Position numbers and translations under genes: made by a program
The notes under the pieces: generated by a model
Told to the model about the DNA's origin: nothing
What the model saw: the letters and a program-made list of their open reading frames with translations, nothing else
Databases searched by the model: none
Source: Accumulibacter sp.
Lineage (GTDB): Bacteria > Pseudomonadota > Gammaproteobacteria > Burkholderiales > Rhodocyclaceae
NCBI GenBank assembly: GCA_031274075.1
Contig: JAISQQ010000191.1
Location: 1-11,780 of the forward strand
Direction: 5' to 3'
DNA: 11,780 nt
Shown here: piece after piece, positions 1-8,053 of the stretch
How the letters are laid out: each line of letters starts with the position of its first letter
How positions within the stretch are numbered: the first letter of the stretch is position 1

Positions 1-3000
1 GTCAAGGTCACCACCTCCGACCGCGTCAACCCGGCGCTGCAAGACGTTTCCCAGCGCCGCAATACCTATGCGCGCGCGGAGACCTATTTCCCGGAGCTGA
101 AAAAACTTAAACCCGGCGAAATCTACGTCTCCGACGTCATCGGCAGCTATGTCGGCTCGCAGATCATCGGCAAGTTCACTCCGGAAGCGGCAAAGAAGCG
201 CGGCATCGCCTTCGAGCCGGAAAAACACGCCTACGCCGGCAAGGAAAACCCGGTCGGCAAACGCTTCGAAGGCATCGTGCGCTGGGCGACGCCGGTGGTG
301 CGGGACGGCCAGATCGTCGGCTGGGTGACGCTGGCGCTCAATCACGACCATTTGATGTCCTTCACCGACACCATCGTGCCGTCCGGAGAACGCTACCGCG
401 ACATCAACGACGCTTTCGACGGCAACTACGCCTTCATCTGGGACTACAAGGGGCGCAGCATCGTCCACCCGCGCCACCATTCGATCGTCGGCTACGACGA
501 GAACGGCGAGCCGGAAATCCCCTGGCTCGAAGACATCGTCTATGAAAGGTTCCTGAAAAGCGGCCTGCCTTGGCGCGAATTCATGAAAACCGAGCCGACT
601 TTCGTCGACCAGTTGCAGAGCAGAAAACCGGCGAAGGCGCTGACCGAGCGCGGCGACGTGGGCCTCGACTGCCGCTGGCTCAATTTCGCGCCGCAATGCA
701 CGGGCTGGTACAACCTCGCCGACAGCGGCGGTTCCGGCTCCTTCCTGATCCTCTGGAGCGGCCTGTGGAAGCTCACCACCACGGCGGCGATTCCCTATTA
801 CACCGGGCAGTACAGCCCGGAAGCGGCGGGCAACAAGCGCGGTTTCGGCATCGTCACCATCGGCGCCAACGTCGAGGATTTCCACGAGGCGGCCAATGCC
901 TCCAAGACGCGCCTGAACGACATCATCGCGGGGGTCGAGAGCGACATGAACGCGCAGGGCAAGGTGGTCGACGGGGCGCTTTACAGCGACATGAAGGACA
1001 CCGCCTTCAACCTGACGGTTTCCACGGTCCTGTTGATCGCGGTGGTGATCGTCATCGCCCTCTGGCTCGCGGCCTATCTTTCCCGGCAGATCGGCTGGCT
1101 GAACAATGGCTTCAACAGCTTCCGCCTGGGCGACAAGAATTTCCGTTTCAGCTACAAGTATCACGACGAAATTACTTCGCTGGCGGGCACTTTCAACGAA
1201 ATGGCCGACACGCTCAACGAACAAATGCTCAAGCTGGAAGAAAGCATGGCCTCCGTCCAGCGTTCGCGGAAGATGATGTTTGAAATTGCCGATTCGCTGC
1301 CCTGCGCGGTGTTCCGCTACGAAAAATCGCCGGCCGGAGAGGGGCGGTTCACGTTCGTCAGCAACAACGTGCAGAAAATTCTCGGCTTCCCGAGCGAAGA
1401 GATCCAGCGCGATTCTGAAATACGCTGGAACTACGTGCTGCCGGAGGATCGGGACGTGGCGCGAAACCTCTTGTCGCCCGAGTTTGACGGAAACGTCGTG
1501 CTGGAGCGCATTCGTCTGCCGGGCAAGGGTTTGCGCTGGGTGGAAGCGCGCGCGAAACGCCTGGTGCTGGATAACGGCAGTCACTGCTGGAACGGCTATT
1601 GGCTGGACGTGACCGAAGAGCAGGAGGCCAAGCAGGAATTGGCCAACCAGTTGCTGTTGCAGGAAACCTTGTTCGATATCCTGCCCAATCCGGTGTTTGT
1701 CAAGGATGCGCAGAATCGTTACCTGAAATGCAATCGGGCGTATGAACAGTTTTTTGCCATCAGCCGCAATGAACTGATCGGCAAGAACTCGCTGGAATCC
1801 GAGTATCTCCAGGAAACGGTGCGGCAATGGCGGCACGACACCGACGCGCGCCTGCTCGCCGAGCCGGACGGCAGCGTGCGCCAGGAACTCGACGTAAGCA
1901 GCGCGAATGGGGAGACCCGCCATCTGCTTTACCTGGCGAGCAGCTTCAAGCTGGCGGACGGCCGCCTGGGCGGCATCGTCGGCACGGCCGTGGACATCTC
2001 ATCCCTGATACAGGCGCAGGAGTCGCTGCTCAAGGCCAAGGAGGTGGCCGAAGACGCGATGCGCACCAAGTCGGACTTCCTCGCCAACATGAGCCACGAG
2101 ATCCGCACGCCGCTGAACGCCATCCTGGGCATGGCCTACCTGGTGCAGAGAGGCCATCTCAGCCTGACGCAGAAGGACCAGTTGAACAAGATCAGGCAAT
2201 CCGGACAGCATTTGCTGGGCATCATCAACGACATCCTCGACTTTTCCAAGATCGAGGCGGGCAAGCTGGATATCGAGTACATCGAATTCGACCTGGAACG
2301 GGTGCTGGAAAACGTCGGCGCCCTGTTGTCCGAGAAAGTGACCGCAAAAGGACTCGAACTGGTGGTCAATATCGCGCCGGACGTACCGGTCAGTCTGGTG
2401 GGCGACCCGTTGCGGATAGGGCAGATTTTGATCAATTACGCCAATAACGCGGAGAAATTCACCGAGCGCGGCGAGATCAACATCATGGTCGCGCTGCGCG
2501 AGGACGACGGCGAAAACGTGGTGTTGTATTTTGCCGTGAGCGATACCGGCATCGGCTTGAGCGAGGAGCAAAAGGCGGGGCTCTTCAAGAGTTTCTCGCA
2601 GGCGGACACTTCCACGACGCGCAAATATGGCGGTACGGGTCTGGGGCTGGCGATCTCCAAGCGCCTGGCTGAACTCATGGGAGGCGAGGTCGGCGTCGAA
2701 TCGGAACTGGGACACGGGTCGACCTTCTGGTTCACCGTCCGCGCCAGGCGCGGCACGCAAAAGCGCCGTCCCCTGGTGTTGAGCCACGAACTGGCCGGGC
2801 GCCGGGTGTTGGTGGTCGATGACAACGAAAACGCCCGCGCGGTGGTGCGCGACGTGTTGCAGGCCATGAAGCTGGAAGTGAGCGAAGCCGCCTCCGGTTT
2901 CGCCGCTCCTGAAATGTGCCGCTACGCCATCCTTGCCGGCAAGCCTTTCCATATCGTGATCCTCGACTGGCAGATGCCGGGCATGGACGGCATCGAGACC

Positions 3001-4386
3001 GCCCGCAGGCTGCGGCAGGAATTCCAGGAAGACTGCCCGCACCTGTTGATGATGACCGCGTTTGGCCGCGAAGAGGTGATGCACGGCGCCGCCGAAGCGG
3101 GCATCGAAAACGTCTTCGTCAAGCCGGTCGGCCCCTCGCTGCTCTTCGACACCATCGTGCGCACCCTCGACGGCGAGCACGTCGAGCACAGCGCCAGGAG
3201 CGCCAGCGAAGATTCCCTGGACATCGACCATCCGGGACTGAAGGCGATCGCCGGGGCGCGCATCCTGCTCGTGGAAGACAACGAGCTGAACCAGCAGGTC
3301 GCGACCGGGATTCTCGACATGGCCGCCTTCCAGGTGGACGTGGCCTCCGACGGCAAGGCGGCGCTCGACAAGATACGCAAGACGCCGTCCGGACGCGCCT
3401 ACGATCTGGTGCTCATGGACGTGCAGATGCCGGTGATGGATGGCCTGGAGGCGACCCGGCAGTTGCGCGCCCAGGGTTTTGCCACGCCGATCATCGCCCT
3501 GACCGCCAACGTCATGCAGGGCGACCGCGAGCGCTATCTGGAAATCGGGATGAACGACTATCTCGCCAAGCCCATCGAATCGGACAAGCTGTGGGCGGTG
3601 CTGTGCCGGTGGGTCCTGCCCAGGGAAGGTCTGGGGCATGGGCAGGCACAGCAGGGACAGGGACAGCAGGGACAAGATACGGCGGCGCCTGCCGTCGCGG
3701 CGCCCACCGTCGCGGCGCCGGCGCGCAAGGACGAAGGGGATGGTTTCACCGCCATCCCCGGCCTGGACGCCAAGGGCGGTCTGCGCCGCGTGCTGAACAA
3801 AATATCCTTGTATCGCAGCCTGCTGGAAAAATTCGTCCACGACCACGGCGACGACCCGGCGAAGATACGCGCCGCCATCGACGACCGGACTTTGCTCGTG
3901 CGCCTGGCGCATACGCTCAAGGGCGTGGCGAGCAATATCGGCGCGGTGGAGGTCCAGGCCGCCGCCGCGCAACTGGAGGCGCGCGCCAAGCAGACGGCGG
4001 ACGAAGAAAAGCCGGGCGATGAAGAAGCGCTGCGGCCATTGATCGACGCGCTGGAAGCCTGTCACGCGCCGCTGGTACAGCGCCTGGGCGAGGTGCTGGC
4101 GCGTTCCGCCGGCGCCGCCGGGAAGCCGCCGGCCGGCGAGGGCGGCGCGGCGTCCGTCGATCTGGAGCGTCTGCGGCCCATCGTCCGCCGCTTGACCGCC
4201 ATGTTGGAGGATAATGACTCCGAGGCGGGCGATCTGCTGCAATCCGAGTGCGATCTGCTGCGCCAGGGCTTGCGGGGGGTATTCGACGATCTGAAGGACG
4301 CGGTCGATCATTTCGATTTCGACCGGGCGCTGGAAATTCTGCGCACGGCCGGGAAAGCGCCTGCCGCCGCGTCGCCGGGAGAGTGA
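1..4386 (+). CDS. Hybrid sensor histidine kinase (Cache-HAMP-PAS-PAS-HisKA-HATPase-REC-REC-HPt), 5' end missing
   Basis: The frame is open from base 1, so the gene starts left of the window; the GTG at 277 is internal. In window residue numbering, 1-335 is an extracytoplasmic Cache-like sensor. A single TM helix (about 337-361, [18 protein letters not shown]) and a HAMP region (about 362-412) follow. Two PAS domains lie at about 427-537 and 554-670. HisKA has phosphoacceptor His699 in [11 protein letters not shown]. The HATPase domain (about 800-915) has the N-box ([13 protein letters not shown]), DTGIGLS and [13 protein letters not shown]1 has Asp989 ([11 protein letters not shown]), REC2 has Asp1140 ([11 protein letters not shown]), and a C-terminal HPt has His1304 ([13 protein letters not shown]). 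A Gln/Gly/Ala/Pro-rich linker separates REC2 from HPt. All phosphotransfer residues are present, so autophosphorylation and a multi-step relay from an external ligand are expected. The stop is one base before the HD-GYP regulator, its likely output. The ligand cannot be told from sequence. Confidence 0.95.
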   Translation, partial: VKVTTSDRVNPALQDVSQRRNTYARAETYFPELKKLKPGEIYVSDVIGSYVGSQIIGKFTPEAAKKRGIAFEPEKHAYAGKENPVGKRFEGIVRWATPVVRDGQIVGWVTLALNHDHLMSFTDTIVPSGERYRDINDAFDGNYAFIWDYKGRSIVHPRHHSIVGYDENGEPEIPWLEDIVYERFLKSGLPWREFMKTEPTFVDQLQSRKPAKALTERGDVGLDCRWLNFAPQCTGWYNLADSGGSGSFLILWSGLWKLTTTAAIPYYTGQYSPEAAGNKRGFGIVTIGANVEDFHEAANASKTRLNDIIAGVESDMNAQGKVVDGALYSDMKDTAFNLTVSTVLLIAVVIVIALWLAAYLSRQIGWLNNGFNSFRLGDKNFRFSYKYHDEITSLAGTFNEMADTLNEQMLKLEESMASVQRSRKMMFEIADSLPCAVFRYEKSPAGEGRFTFVSNNVQKILGFPSEEIQRDSEIRWNYVLPEDRDVARNLLSPEFDGNVVLERIRLPGKGLRWVEARAKRLVLDNGSHCWNGYWLDVTEEQEAKQELANQLLLQETLFDILPNPVFVKDAQNRYLKCNRAYEQFFAISRNELIGKNSLESEYLQETVRQWRHDTDARLLAEPDGSVRQELDVSSANGETRHLLYLASSFKLADGRLGGIVGTAVDISSLIQAQESLLKAKEVAEDAMRTKSDFLANMSHEIRTPLNAILGMAYLVQRGHLSLTQKDQLNKIRQSGQHLLGIINDILDFSKIEAGKLDIEYIEFDLERVLENVGALLSEKVTAKGLELVVNIAPDVPVSLVGDPLRIGQILINYANNAEKFTERGEINIMVALREDDGENVVLYFAVSDTGIGLSEEQKAGLFKSFSQADTSTTRKYGGTGLGLAISKRLAELMGGEVGVESELGHGSTFWFTVRARRGTQKRRPLVLSHELAGRRVLVVDDNENARAVVRDVLQAMKLEVSEAASGFAAPEMCRYAILAGKPFHIVILDWQMPGMDGIETARRLRQEFQEDCPHLLMMTAFGREEVMHGAAEAGIENVFVKPVGPSLLFDTIVRTLDGEHVEHSARSASEDSLDIDHPGLKAIAGARILLVEDNELNQQVATGILDMAAFQVDVASDGKAALDKIRKTPSGRAYDLVLMDVQMPVMDGLEATRQLRAQGFATPIIALTANVMQGDRERYLEIGMNDYLAKPIESDKLWAVLCRWVLPREGLGHGQAQQGQGQQGQDTAAPAVAAPTVAAPARKDEGDGFTAIPGLDAKGGLRRVLNKISLYRSLLEKFVHDHGDDPAKIRAAIDDRTLLVRLAHTLKGVASNIGAVEVQAAAAQLEARAKQTADEEKPGDEEALRPLIDALEACHAPLVQRLGEVLARSAGAAGKPPAGEGGAASVDLERLRPIVRRLTAMLEDNDSEAGDLLQSECDLLRQGLRGVFDDLKDAVDHFDFDRALEILRTAGKAPAAASPGE

Positions 4387-4387
4387 A

Positions 4388-5509
4388 GTGAGCATCGAGG
4401 GTTATGACGAAAAACCGACCATCCTGGTCGTAGACGACGCGCCGGACAATCTGGCCTTGATGAGCGCCCTGCTCAAGGACACCTACAAGGTCAAGGTGGC
4501 GACCAACGGCGAGAAAGCCCTGCAAATCGCGGGCTCGGTGGCGCCGCCGGATCTGATCCTGCTCGACGTCGTGATGCCGGAGATGGACGGTTACGAAGTC
4601 TGTAGACGGCTCAAGGCGTCCTCGGACACCCGGGATATTCCGGTCATCTTCCTCACCGCCAACGTCGACGCCCACAACGAAGAGCGCGGCCTGCAACTGG
4701 GCGCGGTCGATTACCTCACCAAGCCGGTGGTGCCCTCGATCGTCCTCGCCCGCGTGGATACGCACCTGAAGCTGAAAGCGAGCGCCGACTTCCTGCGCAA
4801 CAAGGCGGAATTCCTCGAGGCCGAAATCGCCAAGCGCACCTTCGAGGTGCAGGCCATCCAGGATGTGACGATCATGACCATCGCCTCGCTCGCGGAGACA
4901 CGCGACAACGAGACCGGCAGCCACATCCGCCGCACCCAGTATTACGTCCGCATCCTGGCGCAGCACCTTCAGTCGCACGCCCGCTTCAAGGACTCCCTCT
5001 CCGGCAACGCCATCAACCTCCTCTACAAATCCGCGCCGCTCCACGACATCGGCAAGGTCGGCATCCCGGACAGCATTCTGCTCAAGCCCGGCCCCCTGAG
5101 CGACGACGAGTTCAAGATCATGAAGACCCATACCACCCTTGGGCGCAATTCGATCAGCCACGCGGAAAAGCAACTGGGCATGAAGGTGGATTTTCTCGCC
5201 TGCGCCAAGGAGATCGCCTACAGCCACCACGAGAAATGGGACGGCAGCGGCTATCCGCAAGGCCTGCGCGAAGAAGCCATCCCGATTCCAGCCCGGCTGA
5301 TGGCGCTCGCCGACGTCTACGACGCCCTGGTGAGCCGGCGCATCTACAAGCCCAACATGACCCACGAGCAAGCGCGGGAAATCATCGAACGCGGGCGCGG
5401 CAACCACTTCGACCCCGAGGTCGTCGACGCCTTCCTGGCGACCGAGGCCAATTTCCTCGAAATCGCCGCGCGCTACGTCGATGGCGACGAGGCGGCAACC
5501 CGCCTGTAG
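4388..5509 (+). CDS. Response regulator with HD-GYP domain (RpfG-like c-di-GMP phosphodiesterase)
   Basis: This 373-aa protein pairs an N-terminal REC domain (about 10-130; acidic pair D16/D17, phosphoacceptor D60 in LILLDVVMPEMDG, TANVD and a K-P motif near the end) with a C-terminal HD-GYP domain (about 155-360). The HD-GYP metal and signature residues are intact: ETGSHIRR, H219-D220 in HDIGKVGIPD, H280-H281, and G288-Y289-P290 in DGSGYPQGL. Characterised members with this full motif hydrolyse cyclic di-GMP, so it should lower c-di-GMP when phosphorylated; activity is inferred from motif integrity. The start is GTG at 4388, one base after the kinase stop, with GGAG at 4378-4381 six bases upstream inside the kinase gene, which implies translational coupling. 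No DNA-binding or transmembrane segment is seen. No convincing intrinsic terminator follows. Confidence 0.94.
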   Translation: MSIEGYDEKPTILVVDDAPDNLALMSALLKDTYKVKVATNGEKALQIAGSVAPPDLILLDVVMPEMDGYEVCRRLKASSDTRDIPVIFLTANVDAHNEERGLQLGAVDYLTKPVVPSIVLARVDTHLKLKASADFLRNKAEFLEAEIAKRTFEVQAIQDVTIMTIASLAETRDNETGSHIRRTQYYVRILAQHLQSHARFKDSLSGNAINLLYKSAPLHDIGKVGIPDSILLKPGPLSDDEFKIMKTHTTLGRNSISHAEKQLGMKVDFLACAKEIAYSHHEKWDGSGYPQGLREEAIPIPARLMALADVYDALVSRRIYKPNMTHEQAREIIERGRGNHFDPEVVDAFLATEANFLEIAARYVDGDEAATRL

Positions 5510-5712
5510 CGGCGCGCGGCGCGATTCGAGCGCGACGTCCGACGGAAAATCTTGAGACGCATGGCGCGGAGACCTTCGCCGAAGCTCACGGTATCCACAT
5601 GTTGGTGCGTCTCATCGAGGACCATGGCGACAAGAAGTGGCGCAAACGCCAAGGATTTGCCGGCGTTCGCGTCCTGGTCACGATTGCTCCCAGGGCAACC
5701 GCACTCTCTCCG
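5510..5712. other. Unassigned intergenic stretch after the HD-GYP gene
   Basis: These 203 bases lie between the HD-GYP stop and the first composite repeat. I see no ribosome-binding site followed by a plausible gene on either strand, no tRNA and no clear terminator with a T-run. Frames stay open by high GC alone. A weak 5-bp inverted repeat (CCTGG at 5673-5677 with CCAGG at 5690-5694) is the only local structure seen and is not convincing. Confidence 0.4.
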
Positions 5713-5810
5713 TGAATCGACCTGTGCGCGGAAACGGCGACGCTTACCGGGCGCTTCGCGCCCGCAAGAATTACTCTGATCCCTGATACCTGATCCCTGA
5801 CACCTGCCAC
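5713..5810 (+). repeat. Composite repeat copy A, left module: hairpin plus heptamer array
   Basis: This stretch matches 10192-10282 in the same orientation, with scattered substitutions and small gaps. It contains a perfect 7-bp hairpin (CGGGCGC 5748-5754, loop TTC, GCGCCCG 5758-5764). Four degenerate 7-bp units of the form TGAYMCC follow (5777-5783, 5784-5790, 5791-5797, 5798-5804). No T-run follows the hairpin, so it is not a standard intrinsic terminator. It directly abuts the REPIN-like module. Confidence 0.85.
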
Positions 5811-5955
5811 GTAGGGCGGGAAAGCGCAGCGCCTCCCGCTGGTCGTTCTCTCCGGCGGCGCAGCCGCCGTCTCTATTATTCGACGGCCTTTGAATCGTGC
5901 GGCGCGTTGCGCCATGAAAAGGATCGGCGGGAGGCGCTTCGCTTTCCTGCCCTAC
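5811..5955 (+). repeat. Composite repeat copy A, REPIN-like module: two inverted REP-like arms around an 85-bp core
   Basis: The left arm (5811-5840) and right arm (5926-5955) are reverse complements at 27 of 30 positions. Each arm, read inward, starts with GTAG and contains its own small palindrome (GGCGGGA...TCCCGCC around GCGCAGCGC). This is the form of REP sequences, which carry a GTAG-type tetranucleotide next to a stem-loop and are known to be moved by RAYT (TnpA-REP) transposases. Two inverted REPs with a spacer correspond to a REPIN. The 85-bp core (5841-5925) holds further hairpins (GGCGGC-GCA-GCCGCC at 5854-5868; GGCGC-GTT-GCGCC at 5901-5913). The core is inverted relative to the copy at 10313-10397. 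No RAYT gene is in the window. Confidence 0.85.
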
Positions 5956-6011
5956 GAAACTGTCCTTGGTTTGCATATATCCGAACCATATAAACAAATA
6001 AATAAACAGGC

Positions 6012-6040
6012 TTTGTAGTTCTAAGCCGCTCCGTTATAGT
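6012..6040 (+). promoter_or_regulatory. Candidate sigma70-type promoter of the sulfate operon
   Basis: TATAGT at 6035-6040 is a good -10 match. The best -35 is weak (TTTGTA at 6012-6017, 17 bp away, or TTGTAG at 6013-6018, 16 bp away), as expected of an activator-dependent promoter. Upstream, 5970-6010 is strikingly AT-rich for this genome (ATATAAACAAATAAATAAAC). That suits a CysB-type LysR activator site or an UP element, but this is inference from position and composition. The ribosome-binding site AAGGAG lies at 6072-6077. Confidence 0.4.
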
Positions 6041-6083
6041 GGGCGCGGGTGTCCTTTCCGCTGAATTTTTCAAGGAGAAAAAA

Positions 6084-7082
6084 GTGTCAGCATCGATTCG
6101 TAAACTGTTGGCCGGCCTGCTGCTCATCGGCGCTTTGCCGGCGTTCGCCCAGACCAGCCTGCTCAACGTTTCCTACGACGTCGCCCGCGATTTCTACAAG
6201 GACTACAACCCGCTGTTCCAGAAATACTGGCGGGAAAAGACCGGTGAATCGATCGAGATCAAGCAGTCGCACGCGGGTTCGAGCAAGCAGGTGCGCGCGG
6301 TGGCCGACGGGCTGGAGGCCGACGTGGTGACCATGAACCAGGCTTCCGACGTCGATTTCCTGGCCGGGAAGGGGTTGGTGGCCGCGGACTACGCCAGTAG
6401 ATTCCCCAACAACGCCTCGCCCTACACCTCGACGATGGTCTTCATCGTGCGCAAGGGCAACCCGAAGGGCCTGCGGGACTGGCCCGACCTGGTCAAGCCC
6501 GGCGTGCAGGTGATCTTGCCGCATCCAAAGAACACCGGCAACGGGCGCTACTCCTACCTGGCCGCGTGGGGCTACGCGCTCGGACAGCCGGGAGGCAGCG
6601 ACGGCGCGGCGCAGGAGTTCGTCGCCAGGCTGCTGAAGAACGCGCCGCTGTTCGCCTCCGGCGGCCGCGACGCGACGACGACTTTCATGCAGCGCAAGAT
6701 TGGCGACGTGCTGGTGTCGTTCGAGAGCGAGGCCGAGTTGATCGCCCGGGAATTCGGCCAGGGCGAGTTCGACGTGGTCTATCCCTCGCTGTCGATTCTC
6801 GCCGAATTCCCGGTCGCCGTCGTCGAGAAAGTGGTGGACAAGAAAGGAACGCGCAAGCAGGCGCTGGCCTACCTGGATTATCTGTGGTCGAAGGATGGGC
6901 AGGAAAACGCCGCCCAGAACTACCTGCGTCCGCGCGACGCCGAAGTGCTGAAGAAATACGCCGATCAGTTTCCGCCGATCAAGACCTTCTCCGTCGATGA
7001 AGTCTTCGGCGGCTGGAGCCAGGCGTTTCCGGCGCACTTCAAGGACGGCGGCACCTTCGACCAGATCTACCAGAGCAAATGA
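6084..7082 (+). CDS. sbp: Periplasmic sulfate-binding protein of the sulfate/thiosulfate ABC importer
   Basis: The 332-aa product has a signal peptide (basic start, hydrophobic core about residues 8-18, probable cleavage after ALPAFA at 22). A classic sulfate-binding-protein fold follows, with hallmarks shared with enterobacterial Sbp: LLNVSYD (26-32), IKQSHAGSSKQ, SPYTSTMVFIVRKGNPK, DLVKPGVQVI, YLAAWGYAL, FVARLLKN, RPRDAEVLKKYAD, DEVFGGW and GGTFDQI near the end. It would bind sulfate (or thiosulfate) in the periplasm and deliver it to CysT/CysW. The start is taken as GTG 6084 because AAGGAG (6072-6077) sits six bases upstream and the signal peptide begins there; the in-frame GTG at 6039 would add an unlikely leader. 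It heads sbp-cysT-cysW-cysA. Sbp rather than CysP is favoured by similarity, but specificity overlaps between them. Confidence 0.95.
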   Translation: MSASIRKLLAGLLLIGALPAFAQTSLLNVSYDVARDFYKDYNPLFQKYWREKTGESIEIKQSHAGSSKQVRAVADGLEADVVTMNQASDVDFLAGKGLVAADYASRFPNNASPYTSTMVFIVRKGNPKGLRDWPDLVKPGVQVILPHPKNTGNGRYSYLAAWGYALGQPGGSDGAAQEFVARLLKNAPLFASGGRDATTTFMQRKIGDVLVSFESEAELIAREFGQGEFDVVYPSLSILAEFPVAVVEKVVDKKGTRKQALAYLDYLWSKDGQENAAQNYLRPRDAEVLKKYADQFPPIKTFSVDEVFGGWSQAFPAHFKDGGTFDQIYQSK

Positions 7083-7092
7083 CGGTTCAGAG

Positions 7093-7197
7093 GACAGATG
7101 ACAGATGACAGAAGACAGAGGACAGAAGACAGTAAAGTTTCCGGGCGCGAAGCGCCCGCAAGATGACAGTCCTCTGTCCTCTGTCTTCTGTCATCTG
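7093..7197 (+). repeat. Inverted heptamer arrays around a GC hairpin between sbp and cysT
   Basis: The left array is five tandem units of GACAGAN (7093-7127) plus a partial unit. The right array is four units of TCNTCTG (7170-7197). Bases 7103-7130 and 7170-7197 are reverse complements at 27 of 28 positions, so the transcript can form a long stem. The 39-base loop carries a perfect 7-bp hairpin (CGGGCGC 7142-7148, loop GAA, GCGCCCG 7152-7158). The hairpin and the bases after it (CCGCAAGA-like) resemble the left modules at 5748 and 10229. No T-run follows. In the mRNA the structure sits just before the cysT ribosome-binding site and could set the ratio of binding protein to membrane components; that role is inferred. 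Confidence 0.85.
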
Positions 7198-7219
7198 ATA
7201 CTCCGATAAGGAAAAAACC

Positions 7220-8053
7220 TTGAAACGCGCGCTTCCCGGCTTTGGCCTGTCCCTGGGCTTCACGCTGGTCTATCTTTCGCTGCTGGTGCTGCTGCCGCTT
7301 TCCGGACTGGTGTTCAAGTCCAGCGCGCTGGACCTCGGGCAGTTCTGGGACATCGCCACCGGCGAACGTGCCCTGGCGTCGTACCGGGTGAGCTTCGGCG
7401 CCTCGCTGCTGGCGGCGGCGATCAATGCCTTCTTCGGGCTGATCGTGGCCTGGGTGCTGGTGCGCTATCCGTTCCCCGGCCGGCGTTTCGTCGATTCGCT
7501 GGTGGATCTGCCGTTCGCCCTGCCGACCGCGGTGGCCGGCATCACGCTGGCCACGCTGTACGCGGATACCGGCTGGATCGGCCGCCAGCTCGAACCGCTC
7601 GGGCTGAAGGTGGCCTTCACGCCGCTGGGCATCGTCGTCGCGCTGACCTTCATCGGCCTGCCTTTCGTCGTGCGCACCCTGCAGCCGGTGATCGAGGATA
7701 TCGAACCGGAAGTCGAGGAGGCGGCGGCGACGCTCGGCGCGACACGCTGGCAGACCTTCCGGCGCGTCCTGTTGCCGGGCATCTTCCCGGCGCTGCTGAC
7801 CGGCTTCACGCTGGCGTTTTCACGCGCCATCGGCGAATACGGTTCGGTCATCTTCATCGCCGGCAACATGCCCTTGATCTCCGAAATCACCCCGCTCTTG
7901 ATCATCTCCAAGCTCGAACAATACGACGTGATCGGCGCCACCGCGCTGGCCTGCGTGATGCTGTTCATCTCCTTCGCGCTGCTGCTGGCGGTCAATGGCC
8001 TGCAATGGTGGGCGGCCAACCGGCACCACGGCAAGGAAAGGACCAGCCTGTGA
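7220..8053 (+). CDS. cysT: Sulfate/thiosulfate ABC transporter permease CysT (CysU)
   Basis: This 277-aa integral membrane protein has about six hydrophobic helices and the binding-protein-dependent permease EAA loop at about 166-185 (EEAAATLGATRWQTFRRVLLP), which docks onto the ATPase. Further family features are DLPFALPTAVAGITLATLY and AIGEYGSVIFIAGN near 200-215. It forms the inner-membrane pore with CysW and receives sulfate from Sbp. The start is TTG 7220, chosen because AAGGA (7208-7212) lies seven bases upstream and no better in-frame start fits. The preceding 137 bp hold the inverted heptamer structure. The 3' end overlaps cysW by 4 nt, so the two are probably translated together. Length is normal for the family. 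Confidence 0.95.
   Translation: MKRALPGFGLSLGFTLVYLSLLVLLPLSGLVFKSSALDLGQFWDIATGERALASYRVSFGASLLAAAINAFFGLIVAWVLVRYPFPGRRFVDSLVDLPFALPTAVAGITLATLYADTGWIGRQLEPLGLKVAFTPLGIVVALTFIGLPFVVRTLQPVIEDIEPEVEEAAATLGATRWQTFRRVLLPGIFPALLTGFTLAFSRAIGEYGSVIFIAGNMPLISEITPLLIISKLEQYDVIGATALACVMLFISFALLLAVNGLQWWAANRHHGKERTSL

Noticed and set aside
1999..4395. 798-codon open frame on the - strand opposite the kinase
   Set aside because: It is antisense to a region packed with intact kinase and receiver motifs, its residue content is Arg/Gly/His-rich as expected of a shadow frame in GC-rich DNA, and it shows no domain.
5473..5997. 174-codon - strand frame over the HD-GYP end and composite repeat A
   Set aside because: Much of it translates the repeat arms and core; the remainder (around 5530-5640) looks mildly protein-like but has no start signal or recognised family.
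6039..6083. Earlier GTG start for sbp
   Set aside because: It overlaps the candidate -10 element and would place about 15 non-signal residues ahead of a well-formed signal peptide; the AAGGAG at 6072-6077 fits the 6084 start.
7093..7197. CRISPR array or intrinsic terminator
   Set aside because: The repeats are contiguous 7-bp units with no spacers, so this is not CRISPR; the stem has no following T-run, so it is not a standard terminator.
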